A stretch of DNA of 31,776 bases from a virus, in IMG/VR virus record IMGVR_UViG_3300005663_000145, positions 1 to 31,776 of that record; one strand, given 5' to 3'. The notes beneath the pieces are model-generated. The model did not search any database and was not told where the DNA came from. It saw only the letters and a program-made list of their open reading frames with translations. Shown here in pieces: positions 14,342 through 19,782 of this stretch. Within the stretch, counting starts at the first letter, position 1; every line of letters starts with the position of its first letter. A program made the position numbers and the translations under genes.

Positions 14342-15022
14342 TTAGATTCCTTGAGCGTACATGACTGCGGTTTCGGGTGGTTCTCCGTAAGGTTCACCTA
14401 CATAAACCATTAAAGTATGCTCAGGATATGCAGTCATCTTTAATTGATTTGCAATAACGCTTCCGCACAGCATATCATGTCTCGTACCTTTGCATCGAGG
14501 GTCTGAAGATACGCAATTATTGTCATTATTCCAAGGTCCTTTAAATTGTCCGTCTAACATTGCTTGTCGCCAGCGTTTAAAAAACTCTGCTGCAATAGGC
14601 ACATCAAAATCCAAAGCCAAAAAGCCCCCGTTTCCATACATTTCAAGTTTCATAGCTTCGTCTCTCGTTACTCCAAAATATACTAATTGTTTATCGCTTG
14701 ACCATGTACCACACAAATGTCCCGCATATTGTTTAACATACCCGTGTTTTTCTAATGCTTCCCAAATAGGATCAAGGGGTTTTATAGCCCAAATAGAGGC
14801 GTCCACCCAAAGGATTTTAGTATAGCCGGCTTTCAATGCCTGTTCAAAAGCATAGATTTTAAAGGCATACGGATTGTCTTTGTGGACTGGTGAGCCGATT
14901 GATTCTTCTTTTGTCCAGCTTAGAAAAGTGCCGTCAAATCCTACATCTAATAATGACTTATGCAGGCGGTCTTGACCTACTACGTAACGTCCTGATGCGA
15001 AGTTAATTATTGCTGTTTTCAT
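14342..15022 (-). CDS. glycosyltransferase-like protein with DxS site
   Basis: The start is taken at the ATG at 15022 (226 residues) rather than 12 nt upstream, because the sequence then begins MKTAIINFASGRY, a strand entering a nucleotide-binding fold. The core has NPYAFKIYAFEQALKAGY and KILWVDASIW (DAS, 74-76; the position of the metal-binding DxD), then GNGGFLALDFD. It resembles GT-A (GT8-like) enzymes. It follows the 98-residue gene with 20 nt overlap. One Cys-rich segment (SSDPRCKGTRHDMLC) is unusual. Confidence 0.68.
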   Translation of the reverse strand: MKTAIINFASGRYVVGQDRLHKSLLDVGFDGTFLSWTKEESIGSPVHKDNPYAFKIYAFEQALKAGYTKILWVDASIWAIKPLDPIWEALEKHGYVKQYAGHLCGTWSSDKQLVYFGVTRDEAMKLEMYGNGGFLALDFDVPIAAEFFKRWRQAMLDGQFKGPWNNDNNCVSSDPRCKGTRHDMLCGSVIANQLKMTAYPEHTLMVYVGEPYGEPPETAVMYAQGI

Positions 15023-15299
15023 TTTTTTCTGCAATTATGGTAATTCCATGCAAAGAAATTAATTTACCTCCTTCACTATTGTTATATAAAACAGACATAA
15101 AATCCCTATCTTTAACATCGCTTTCCCAATATTCTTCTTCGTATTCTTCTTTTTTTGCTTTGTTATGAAATGATTTTAAATCAGCCAAATACTGCCCAGT
15201 TAATAACGAAAAAAGATCGTCTTTGTCTTTGATTAAAACTTTTTTATCACCATTAATGGCATAAAAATTATACTGTTTGAAAAAATCAATAGTTCTCAT
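15003..15299 (-). CDS. hypothetical protein in glycan operon
   Basis: The 98-residue product starts MRTIDFFKQYNFYAING, has a charged helix (NKAKKEEYEEEYWESDV, 46-62) and ends IIAEKNENSNN. There is no membrane segment or motif. It overlaps the upstream gene by ATGA (15299-15296) and the downstream glycosyltransferase by 20 nt, so it is translated as part of the operon. Confidence 0.65.
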   Translation of the reverse strand: MRTIDFFKQYNFYAINGDKKVLIKDKDDLFSLLTGQYLADLKSFHNKAKKEEYEEEYWESDVKDRDFMSVLYNNSEGGKLISLHGITIIAEKNENSNN

Positions 15300-15508
15300 T
15301 TTGGTTTTCCATATTTGTTCATGTTATCAACTGCAAATTCTATATGTCCATCACTTAATCCATGCAATATAGTATCTTTATCTGCGTCTTTCTTTAATTT
15401 CTCAATAAATTTTACTGAATAAGCTCCTGAATGTCTTTTTGACCAGTTGCCATTAACTTTTACTTGAACCCAACCATTAGATAGTAAATGTATTTCGTTT
15501 ATTTTCAT
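15296..15508 (-). CDS. small hypothetical protein in glycan operon
   Basis: The 70-residue product has a beta-hairpin start (IHLLSNGWVQVKVNGNW) followed by two helices. Both ends overlap neighbours by ATGA. A similar beta-hairpin then helix layout is seen in the plus-strand 57-residue protein (10893-11066), but the sequences differ. The function is unknown. Confidence 0.65.
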   Translation of the reverse strand: MKINEIHLLSNGWVQVKVNGNWSKRHSGAYSVKFIEKLKKDADKDTILHGLSDGHIEFAVDNMNKYGKPK

Positions 15509-16218
15509 TTTGGAAACCCTTTAGCTTTACGTTGTTCATAAATTTCTTTATCCATGTTAAAATATGCCTCGTTCCTGTCGTAAAGTTTATCTCTTTTGGT
15601 TTGAGGATTGTTGGCAAAATGCTCATGCTTAAAAAGAACGGTGGTAAAGTAAGTCATTTTATCTAATCCCTTTGCTACATTAGTGAACTCCTCATCGCAA
15701 AACAAACTATTGTAGTCAGGATGATATATAAATCCGAAACGGTCATAGTAAGCCCTGCCAATAATACAAAGAGTACAAATCCTGTCCTGATAACCGTCAT
15801 TAAACCACAGGCATCCGTCAGTATCGGGATAGTATTTAGCCATTGCCTGACGTATTATTTCGTCCCATCCCTCTATTTGGGGTATCATATCATCGCTCAT
15901 AAGTACAACGATGTCCCATGATAGAGATATTTCCTCCATTGTTTTTGTAAAAACATCAATATCTCTATTGCAGGCATGGATTTTATTATTGCTTAACCCG
16001 CCATATAATATAGGGAAATGAGAAAGCCCCTTCATGCCGTAATAATTGTCAAATTTCTTTTTTAATTCGTCCTTTGTGGGGTCGTCATTGTCAACAGTAA
16101 TAAGATAAAATATATCGTCTCCATTAGATGCTGTTGTCCAAAGTTTATGAAAGACCTTAATACATTGTTCGGGGCGTTCCCTTGTAGGGAATTTAATTAA
16201 TAGCTTTAATGGTTTCAT
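15505..16218 (-). CDS. GT2-like glycosyltransferase-fold protein
   Basis: The start is placed at the ATG at 16218, which overlaps the preceding stop (ATGA), giving 237 residues including the run MKPLKLLIKFPTRERP. A second strand (FYLITVDNDDP) and IVVLMSDDMIPQ (acidic metal site, near 101-112) are typical of GT-A enzymes, as is FCDEEF near 165. It is the first catalytic gene of the operon. No transmembrane helix is visible. A sugar transferase acting in the cytoplasm is inferred. Confidence 0.72.
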   Translation of the reverse strand: MKPLKLLIKFPTRERPEQCIKVFHKLWTTASNGDDIFYLITVDNDDPTKDELKKKFDNYYGMKGLSHFPILYGGLSNNKIHACNRDIDVFTKTMEEISLSWDIVVLMSDDMIPQIEGWDEIIRQAMAKYYPDTDGCLWFNDGYQDRICTLCIIGRAYYDRFGFIYHPDYNSLFCDEEFTNVAKGLDKMTYFTTVLFKHEHFANNPQTKRDKLYDRNEAYFNMDKEIYEQRKAKGFPK

Positions 16219-16451
16219 AGTGATTCGGGTTTTAATATTGTCATTCCTACGGGTTGCATCGGTTGTCCCCCTGTTATTTGTTTCCAATAAATACGCCCAG
16301 TTTTCTTTACTTGCTCTTTTTCTTCATTATCTAATTCAAAGCAGAAAATCAGTGAACCTTCTTTTTCATTGTGATAAGCGGGTAGCGTTTCGTACTGTTC
16401 TTGTTTTTCCGCTATTTTTACATTGTGTCCTTTAAATGCTATTGCTTTCAT
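16215..16451 (-). CDS. small conserved phage protein, TGRI/PMQP type
   Basis: The 78-residue protein starts MKAIAFKGHNVKIAEKQEQY and has a core SLIFCFELDNEEKEQVKKTG followed by RIYWKQITGGQPMQPV. This resembles a small protein found in many Bacteroidota phages and in other tailed phages (a 'CW-L-x5-G-I-W...P-Q-P' pattern), whose function is unknown. Family recognition is from memory. It overlaps the next gene by ATGA. Confidence 0.65.
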   Translation of the reverse strand: MKAIAFKGHNVKIAEKQEQYETLPAYHNEKEGSLIFCFELDNEEKEQVKKTGRIYWKQITGGQPMQPVGMTILKPESL

Positions 16452-16475
16452 AGTTTAGTTTTTATAATATAAGGT

Positions 16476-16535
16476 CGCCCCCTCATAAACAAACCGCAAA
16501 ACCGTGAAGGGTAGTTGTCTGTCTAATCAGGGGCG
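16476..16535. other. 60-nt hairpin region between small genes
   Basis: CGCCCCCT (16476-16483) and AGGGGCG (16529-16535) pair with one bulge across a 45-nt interior that includes a second GC-rich possible pairing. It is in the 102-nt gap between the 97-residue and 78-residue genes. It lacks a T-tract, so it is not a clear terminator; it could be a leader structure for the genes that follow. Confidence 0.35.
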
Positions 16536-16553
16536 TTATTTGAGTTAGGGATT

Positions 16554-16847
16554 TCAATTAAAAATTGATTTGTTTTTCTTCTTTAGTGTCTTTTTTAAGC
16601 TGTAAAGCTCGCTGCTCAATTTATAAGTTTTCTCCTGCCAAACTGCAAGTTCTTTATTAAAGTTTTTGATTTCGTTATCATCAATACCGTTTTTTGAGTA
16701 TATGACAATCCCGTGTCTTGTTCTGCCTCCCGGACCGCCTGTAAAATAACTATCATGTTCAATCCATAGTTTATTTTCCTTAAATGCTTTTTCCATTTCG
16801 ACAAATCGGTTAAATTCGTCTAATTCTATTATTATTTGTGGTTTCAT
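16554..16847 (-). CDS. small coiled-coil hypothetical protein
   Basis: The 97-residue product starts MKPQIIIELDEFNRFVEMEK, has a short central GGPGGRTRHGIVIY strand region and ends in a Lys-rich coiled coil (LSSELYSLKKTLKKKNK). It begins 2 nt after the stop of the 33-residue leader gene. No family is recognised. Confidence 0.65.
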   Translation of the reverse strand: MKPQIIIELDEFNRFVEMEKAFKENKLWIEHDSYFTGGPGGRTRHGIVIYSKNGIDDNEIKNFNKELAVWQEKTYKLSSELYSLKKTLKKKNKSIFN

Positions 16848-16849
16848 AA

Positions 16850-16951
16850 TTAATAAACCCGACTTAGAATATCAAACGGTATCGTAACAGAAACCGCACC
16901 AATCCTTTCGGGTATGGTATTCGTATCGGGATTTTTTAATGGATTTTTCAT
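16850..16951 (-). CDS. 33-residue leader mini-gene of the glycan operon
   Basis: ATG 16951 to TAA 16850 encodes MKNPLKNPDTNTIPERIGAV followed by a short hydrophobic segment. The start is 24 nt downstream of a TATCTTTG -7 element (16982-16975), and the next gene begins 2 nt after its stop. Position and coupling support translation; the peptide itself has no recognised function and could be a regulatory leader. Confidence 0.5.
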   Translation of the reverse strand: MKNPLKNPDTNTIPERIGAVSVTIPFDILSRVY

Positions 16952-16974
16952 GTTACGATTTTGTTTTGATATTG

Positions 16975-16982
16975 CAAAGATA
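16975..16982 (-). promoter_or_regulatory. promoter of the glycan operon
   Basis: TATCTTTG on the minus strand matches TAnnTTTG. The -33 region is weak (TTAG about 20 nt upstream). The predicted start is near 16968, giving a 17-nt leader before ATG 16951. Thirteen coupled genes follow without another obvious promoter. Confidence 0.55.
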
Positions 16983-17130
16983 ATCATTATATTTTTACAT
17001 CCTAATAATATTTTTCCGGCTCGCAAACGGTTCCTGATTAAAACATAGGGATTTCTTCTTCAGAAATACCGAGGTTTTGAGCAGGAATGAAAGGAAAATG
17101 CACTGCTACAAGTGTCCCTTGTGCGGCTAT

Positions 17131-17186
17131 TTAACATAAAATTTGGTTATAGGGCTTAGTACGTTCTATAACCCATATTATGTTAA
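17131..17186. other. two-tier hairpin upstream of the three-way junction
   Basis: TTAACATAA (17131-17139) pairs with TTATGTTAA (17178-17186), and GGTTATAG (17145-17152) inside pairs with CTATAACC (17166-17173), leaving a 13-nt loop. It lies 10 nt before the three-way junction and may be part of the same structured element. Confidence 0.5.
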
Positions 17187-17196
17187 TATAGCTCAG

Positions 17197-17269
17197 CGCT
17201 ATTCAGCCCGGTAATTGCTAACTTTTCATAGCAATTATTCCGACCTTAGTCGGAAAGGGTTGAATAGCG
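17197..17269 (+). other. compact three-way-junction inverted repeat
   Basis: A 13-bp outer stem (17197-17209 with 17257-17269) closes over two adjacent perfect hairpins: TAATTGCTA/TAGCAATTA (17212-17220, 17229-17237, eight-base loop) and TTCCGAC/GTCGGAA (17238-17244, 17249-17255, four-base loop). Only three bases in the junction are unpaired. The outer stem contains a G·U pair on the plus strand (an A·C mismatch on the minus strand), which hints that the plus-strand RNA is the functional form. It could equally be a cruciform-type DNA site. It is not a tRNA and lacks the hammerhead core. Confidence 0.6.
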
Positions 17270-17298
17270 AAGCGCAGGTGGCTCAGGAATAAATTAGA

Positions 17299-17355
17299 CG
17301 TACTTCTACGCACTTCTTTACGTAAAAGTACGCAAAAAGATTGCGTAAATATACG
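17299..17355. promoter_or_regulatory. triple operator CGTA-N4-TACG
   Basis: Three dyads, CGTA-CTTC-TACG (17299-17310), CGTA-AAAG-TACG (17321-17332) and CGTA-AATA-TACG (17344-17355), start 22 and 23 nt apart, two helical turns, and each is followed by C. The third extends to GCGTA-N4-TACGC. They end one base before the -33 element of the promoter at 17357. This is the layout of a multi-site operator or activator site for one dimeric regulator. Confidence 0.65.
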
Positions 17356-17356
17356 C

Positions 17357-17387
17357 TTGTTTTATTTGTACCGATTGCCTACTTTTG
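17357..17387 (+). promoter_or_regulatory. promoter of the structured RNA and lipoprotein genes
   Basis: TTG (17357-17359) and TACTTTTG (17380-17387) are 20 nt apart and fit the Bacteroidota -33/-7 consensus. Transcription should begin near 17394. Three operator-like dyads are directly upstream. Confidence 0.65.
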
Positions 17388-17393
17388 TATTAT

Positions 17394-17560
17394 TGTTCTT
17401 TGAACCTTACTTATGTAGGGAAAAATGTTAATCTGGTTTTGTACTAAAATCGCCTTTTATAAATTAATCCAACCAGAAGGAATAGCGTAGGTTGTTCCTG
17501 TGGATTATATAGGTGTTTGGCGATACCTTGTACAAGCAGGATGCAGTCCTGCGCTTTTTT
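17394..17560 (+). ncRNA. putative small structured RNA, 6S-like rod
   Basis: Between the promoter and a terminator lies a 167-nt non-coding segment. It has a short 5' hairpin (CCTTAC/GTAGGG, 17405-17420) and a long rod: TTGTAC (17439-17444) with GTACAA (17530-17535), ATCGCC (17449-17454) with GGCGAT (17519-17524), then a 10 by 11-nt internal bubble, then TAATCC (17465-17470) with GGATTA (17502-17507) and an AACC/GGTT inner pair. A rod with a large central bubble and a 3' terminator is how 6S RNA is built, which binds RNA polymerase. No primary-sequence match to a known family is claimed. An alternative pairing (TCTGGTT with AACCAGA) exists, so a switching leader for the lipoprotein gene is the main competing idea. 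Confidence 0.5.
17536..17560 (+). terminator. terminator of the structured RNA
   Basis: GCAGGA (17536-17541) pairs with TCCTGC (17547-17552) around a five-base loop, followed by GC and TTTTTT (17555-17560). It separates the RNA from the lipoprotein start at 17627; read-through or the following palindrome would control the protein genes. Confidence 0.75.
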
Positions 17561-17626
17561 ATTTTATAAGCAAGGGTGAAAATTTCACCGCAACATAGTA
17601 CTAATAATTTTAAAAACCAAACTATT

Positions 17627-18028
17627 ATGAAAACAACAATCTTGCTTTTACTGTTATCTCTTTTTAGTTGTAAGAAAGAAGAAACACCATCACCTGCGGT
17701 ATCACCCGCACCACTACCCGATAAAATATTCAGCGTGAGAATGTACGAAACACAAACTAAACCCTGGATGGATTCATTTAATCAGAATTGGTTTGTAACT
17801 TATAATCTTACAACAACAGGCACACCAGCTACGGCAATAGATATGTACTGGCTACGTGAGAATGAAACTATAACAATAGATGGAGAGTTTAAGCCTGCCT
17901 ATCCTTATAGTTTAATATATGCTTATGTAAGAAGTTGGGTAGACTTAACAGACACCGTGCCAACAACGATAGTAGTACCGGTAACGGTTACGTCCAACGT
18001 ATTTAGCTACACCTTTACTTATAACTAA
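17627..18028 (+). CDS. secreted lipoprotein, unknown
   Basis: The start is taken at ATG 17627 (133 residues), not at an ATG 51 nt earlier, because a lipoprotein signal then begins at once: KTTILLLLLSLFSC with the lipobox LFSC and Cys15. A Lys/Glu-rich and Pro/Ser-rich spacer (KKEETPSPAVSPAPLP) follows, then a beta-rich domain of about 100 residues with several Trp and Tyr. It would be anchored in the host outer membrane or periplasm. In a late phage region it is a 'moron'-type gene: superinfection exclusion or host surface change are the usual roles, inferred only. Confidence 0.72.
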   Translation: MKTTILLLLLSLFSCKKEETPSPAVSPAPLPDKIFSVRMYETQTKPWMDSFNQNWFVTYNLTTTGTPATAIDMYWLRENETITIDGEFKPAYPYSLIYAYVRSWVDLTDTVPTTIVVPVTVTSNVFSYTFTYN

Positions 18029-18039
18029 ATCTAAAAGCT

Positions 18040-18582
18040 ATGAGAAAATTACTTACTATATTATTGGTATGTGCTTCGTTTATTGCACAAGCTCAAATAG
18101 AGGGCATCTTATCAAGGGATTGCGTTTTTAAACAGTCAATTGAATTTTCAGATTCGATTATAAAGACAATACAAAAAGGTGAGAAATTAATTTTATTTAA
18201 GTTAGAAGATGTTTTTTTCTCAGCAGAATATGAAGGGAAAAGGGGTTACATTGTTGATGTTTGCTTTAAATTTACTGATGAGTTTTTAACTTTCTATGAA
18301 AAAGAGTTGGAACGGGTTAAAAAAGAAGAAGATGAACAAAGAAGGATAGAAATACAGCAATGGCATGATTTTTTAATTACAGAATTTGGCAGAATAAATG
18401 CAAATAGAATATTAAATCATCAATATTGGATAGGAATGACGGCAGTTATGGCATCAAACAGTTTAGGTTCTCCAAAAGACATTAATAAATCAGTGGGTTC
18501 ATGGGGAGTACATGAGCAGTGGGTTTATGATAATACATATCTATACTTTGAAAATGGAATATTAACAAGCTATCAGAATTAA
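18040..18582 (+). CDS. secreted protein with SH3-like and SmpA-like parts
   Basis: The 180-residue protein has a cleavable signal peptide (MRKLLTILLVCASFIAQAQ), a beta-rich domain at 20-85 that looks like a bacterial SH3 unit (EGKRGYIVDVCF), a charged coiled-coil (FYEKELERVKKEEDEQ) and a C-terminal module (WIGMTAVMASNSLGSPKDIN, then EQWVYDNTYLYFENG) of the SmpA/BamE-like type common in Bacteroidota envelope proteins. It starts 11 nt after the lipoprotein, in the same operon, and ends before a terminator. It probably modifies or protects the host envelope. Confidence 0.7.
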   Translation: MRKLLTILLVCASFIAQAQIEGILSRDCVFKQSIEFSDSIIKTIQKGEKLILFKLEDVFFSAEYEGKRGYIVDVCFKFTDEFLTFYEKELERVKKEEDEQRRIEIQQWHDFLITEFGRINANRILNHQYWIGMTAVMASNSLGSPKDINKSVGSWGVHEQWVYDNTYLYFENGILTSYQN

Positions 18583-18674
18583 CCATTACGGTTGGGCTGT
18601 GTTCATGGAATCAGAACGGGGAATTGCTTAGGTTCGATTAAACTCCGCACTTATAATAAACAATTCCTATTAGT

Positions 18675-18702
18675 AGGGGAGGTTCACGCCTCCCCTTTTT
18701 TT
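18675..18702 (+). terminator. terminator of the lipoprotein operon
   Basis: GGGGAGG (18676-18682) pairs with CCTCCCC (18689-18695) around six bases and is followed by TTTTTTT (18696-18702). It is about 90 nt after the stop of the 180-residue gene. On the minus strand it has no T-tract, so it is one-directional. Confidence 0.85.
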
Positions 18703-18735
18703 AACCTCTTAATTTTCCTTTCAAGTTTGCGAGCC

Positions 18736-18801
18736 CAAACCTAAAATTTAAAGTCCGGGAATCCGAAGTATGAGGATGGAGGACTTTGAATTTTGGGTTT
18801 G
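18736..18801. repeat. 21-bp near-perfect inverted repeat
   Basis: Positions 18736-18756 pair over 21 bases with 18781-18801 around a 24-nt loop that itself has an ATCC/GGAT pair. On the plus strand the pairing includes two G·U pairs; on the minus strand they become A·C mismatches. The leftward promoter at 18810-18841 would start an RNA near 18804, just in front of this hairpin, giving a 5'-terminal stem. Confidence 0.65.
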
Positions 18802-18809
18802 TCATCCGA

Positions 18810-18841
18810 CAAAGATATATACATCATTATTAAAATCCAAA
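18810..18841 (-). promoter_or_regulatory. leftward promoter facing the long inverted repeat
   Basis: On the minus strand TTTG (18841-18838) and TATCTTTG (18817-18810) are 20 nt apart, a full match to the Bacteroidota consensus. The transcript would run through the 21-bp hairpin and be antisense to the lipoprotein operon. No gene starts within about 1.8 kb in that direction. Confidence 0.6.
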
Positions 18842-18894
18842 CTATTTTTATAATTTTTTGCTACCTTTAGCCGGTGGTCCCGTGGCACGTTTTT

Positions 18895-19782
18895 TTAATC
18901 TGCAAACTTTTCCCTGATATTTTTTGGTACGAATTCCTCATTAGTTGCCGCAACCAAGTGGTTGCACGAATAACCTCCGGCTTTTGACCTGAATGTTTGT
19001 GCGTTGGTATTAGGTTTTAGTCCCGCTAAACTTACTTTTTTACCGTTAATAGTTCCCTTTGTAATTTTATCAAACTCCGATATATGAATCCATCTTTTTT
19101 TTACTAAAGCAATGCAAAAATCCCTGCTTTTTTCAACCAAAGCTCCGGTATATTGAAACCACTCCATGCCTAAATCTTCGCTTACTATTTGATTATATTC
19201 CCTTGCAAATCCATTGAGAGAATCGGTTGTAAGCACTTGGGTATAACGGGACAAAGCACCGGTTCCCTTGTCGGTCTTAGTAAGGAAGGTTCTCATCTCA
19301 TCCATGAGATCGTTAAACCCCGCCCCCTCGGTGATGTTTCTCTCTACAATCTGAGCCGCCTTCTCGGTGATGTTAGACCTTATACCTGCCTCTGTAAGAC
19401 CTTCGACCATTGCATCTACTGAGGTCTTTTTTAACTGATTGACAAAGGCGGGTAATTTAAACCCTTTTTGCAAGCTGGCAAAATACTCTGTTTGTAGTTC
19501 GGTTACTTTCTCAAATGACTGACCAAATACATTGACTTGTTTGAGGTACTTATCATTAAGAACAGCGTTTTGGATTTCTCTTTTTAAGCGGTTGATCTTA
19601 CGCAGGTTGGCAACCGTAGGGCGTATGTCGCCCCTTCTAATATCCAAGTCCCTTAGAAGTAATTGAATACGGTTAAGTATATCCTTTTGAAGTCGTGGGA
19701 TACTCTCATTAAAACTATCTACTGAGCCGTCTATTAAGTCATTCAGTTGGCTCAGGAGGGACTGGCTCTGTTGGAGGGACAT
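18895..19782 (-). CDS. minor head protein, SPP1 gp7/Mu gpF-like
   Basis: The 295-residue mostly helical protein follows the portal gene (44-nt overlap), the standard place of the phage head morphogenesis protein. Its C-terminal half has the family pattern: YTGALVEKSRDFCIALVKKRW near residue 213 and a final GGYSCNHLV motif, where the Cys/His pair of the SPP1 gp7 domain is found. A helical N-terminal part (1-190) would interact with portal or DNA. It may enter the head and aid DNA ejection or portal incorporation. Confidence 0.78.
   Translation of the reverse strand: MSLQQSQSLLSQLNDLIDGSVDSFNESIPRLQKDILNRIQLLLRDLDIRRGDIRPTVANLRKINRLKREIQNAVLNDKYLKQVNVFGQSFEKVTELQTEYFASLQKGFKLPAFVNQLKKTSVDAMVEGLTEAGIRSNITEKAAQIVERNITEGAGFNDLMDEMRTFLTKTDKGTGALSRYTQVLTTDSLNGFAREYNQIVSEDLGMEWFQYTGALVEKSRDFCIALVKKRWIHISEFDKITKGTINGKKVSLAGLKPNTNAQTFRSKAGGYSCNHLVAATNEEFVPKNIREKFAD

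Larger units (their letters stand above)
16952..17626. other. 675-nt intergenic region rich in structure
   Basis: This stretch between the leftward glycan operon and the rightward lipoprotein genes contains the leftward promoter at 16975-16982, a hairpin (17131-17186), a compact three-way junction (17197-17269), three CGTA-N4-TACG dyads (17299-17355), a rightward promoter (17357-17387), a probable RNA gene (17394-17560) with its terminator, and a short palindrome GGTGAAA-A-TTTCACC (17575-17589). No open frame is convincing. Confidence 0.6.
18583..18894. other. intergenic region with terminator, long inverted repeat and promoter
   Basis: No gene is seen here. Elements are a hairpin (18620-18626 with 18661-18667), the terminator of the lipoprotein operon (18675-18702), a 21-bp inverted repeat (18736-18801) and a leftward promoter (18810-18841). 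The region is the meeting point of the rightward lipoprotein operon and the leftward head genes that end at 18895. Confidence 0.6.

Noticed and set aside
16616-16804. A 62-codon frame nested in the 97-residue coiled-coil gene
   Set aside because: It lies in another frame of the same strand within a better supported gene that is coupled to its neighbour.
10571-16951. CRISPR array or insertion sequence in the accessory island
   Set aside because: No direct repeats with regular spacers, transposase or terminal inverted repeats with target duplication were found there.
17197-17269. tRNA or hammerhead ribozyme interpretation of the three-way junction
   Set aside because: There is no anticodon arm, acceptor or T-loop consensus, and no conserved hammerhead core between the stems.
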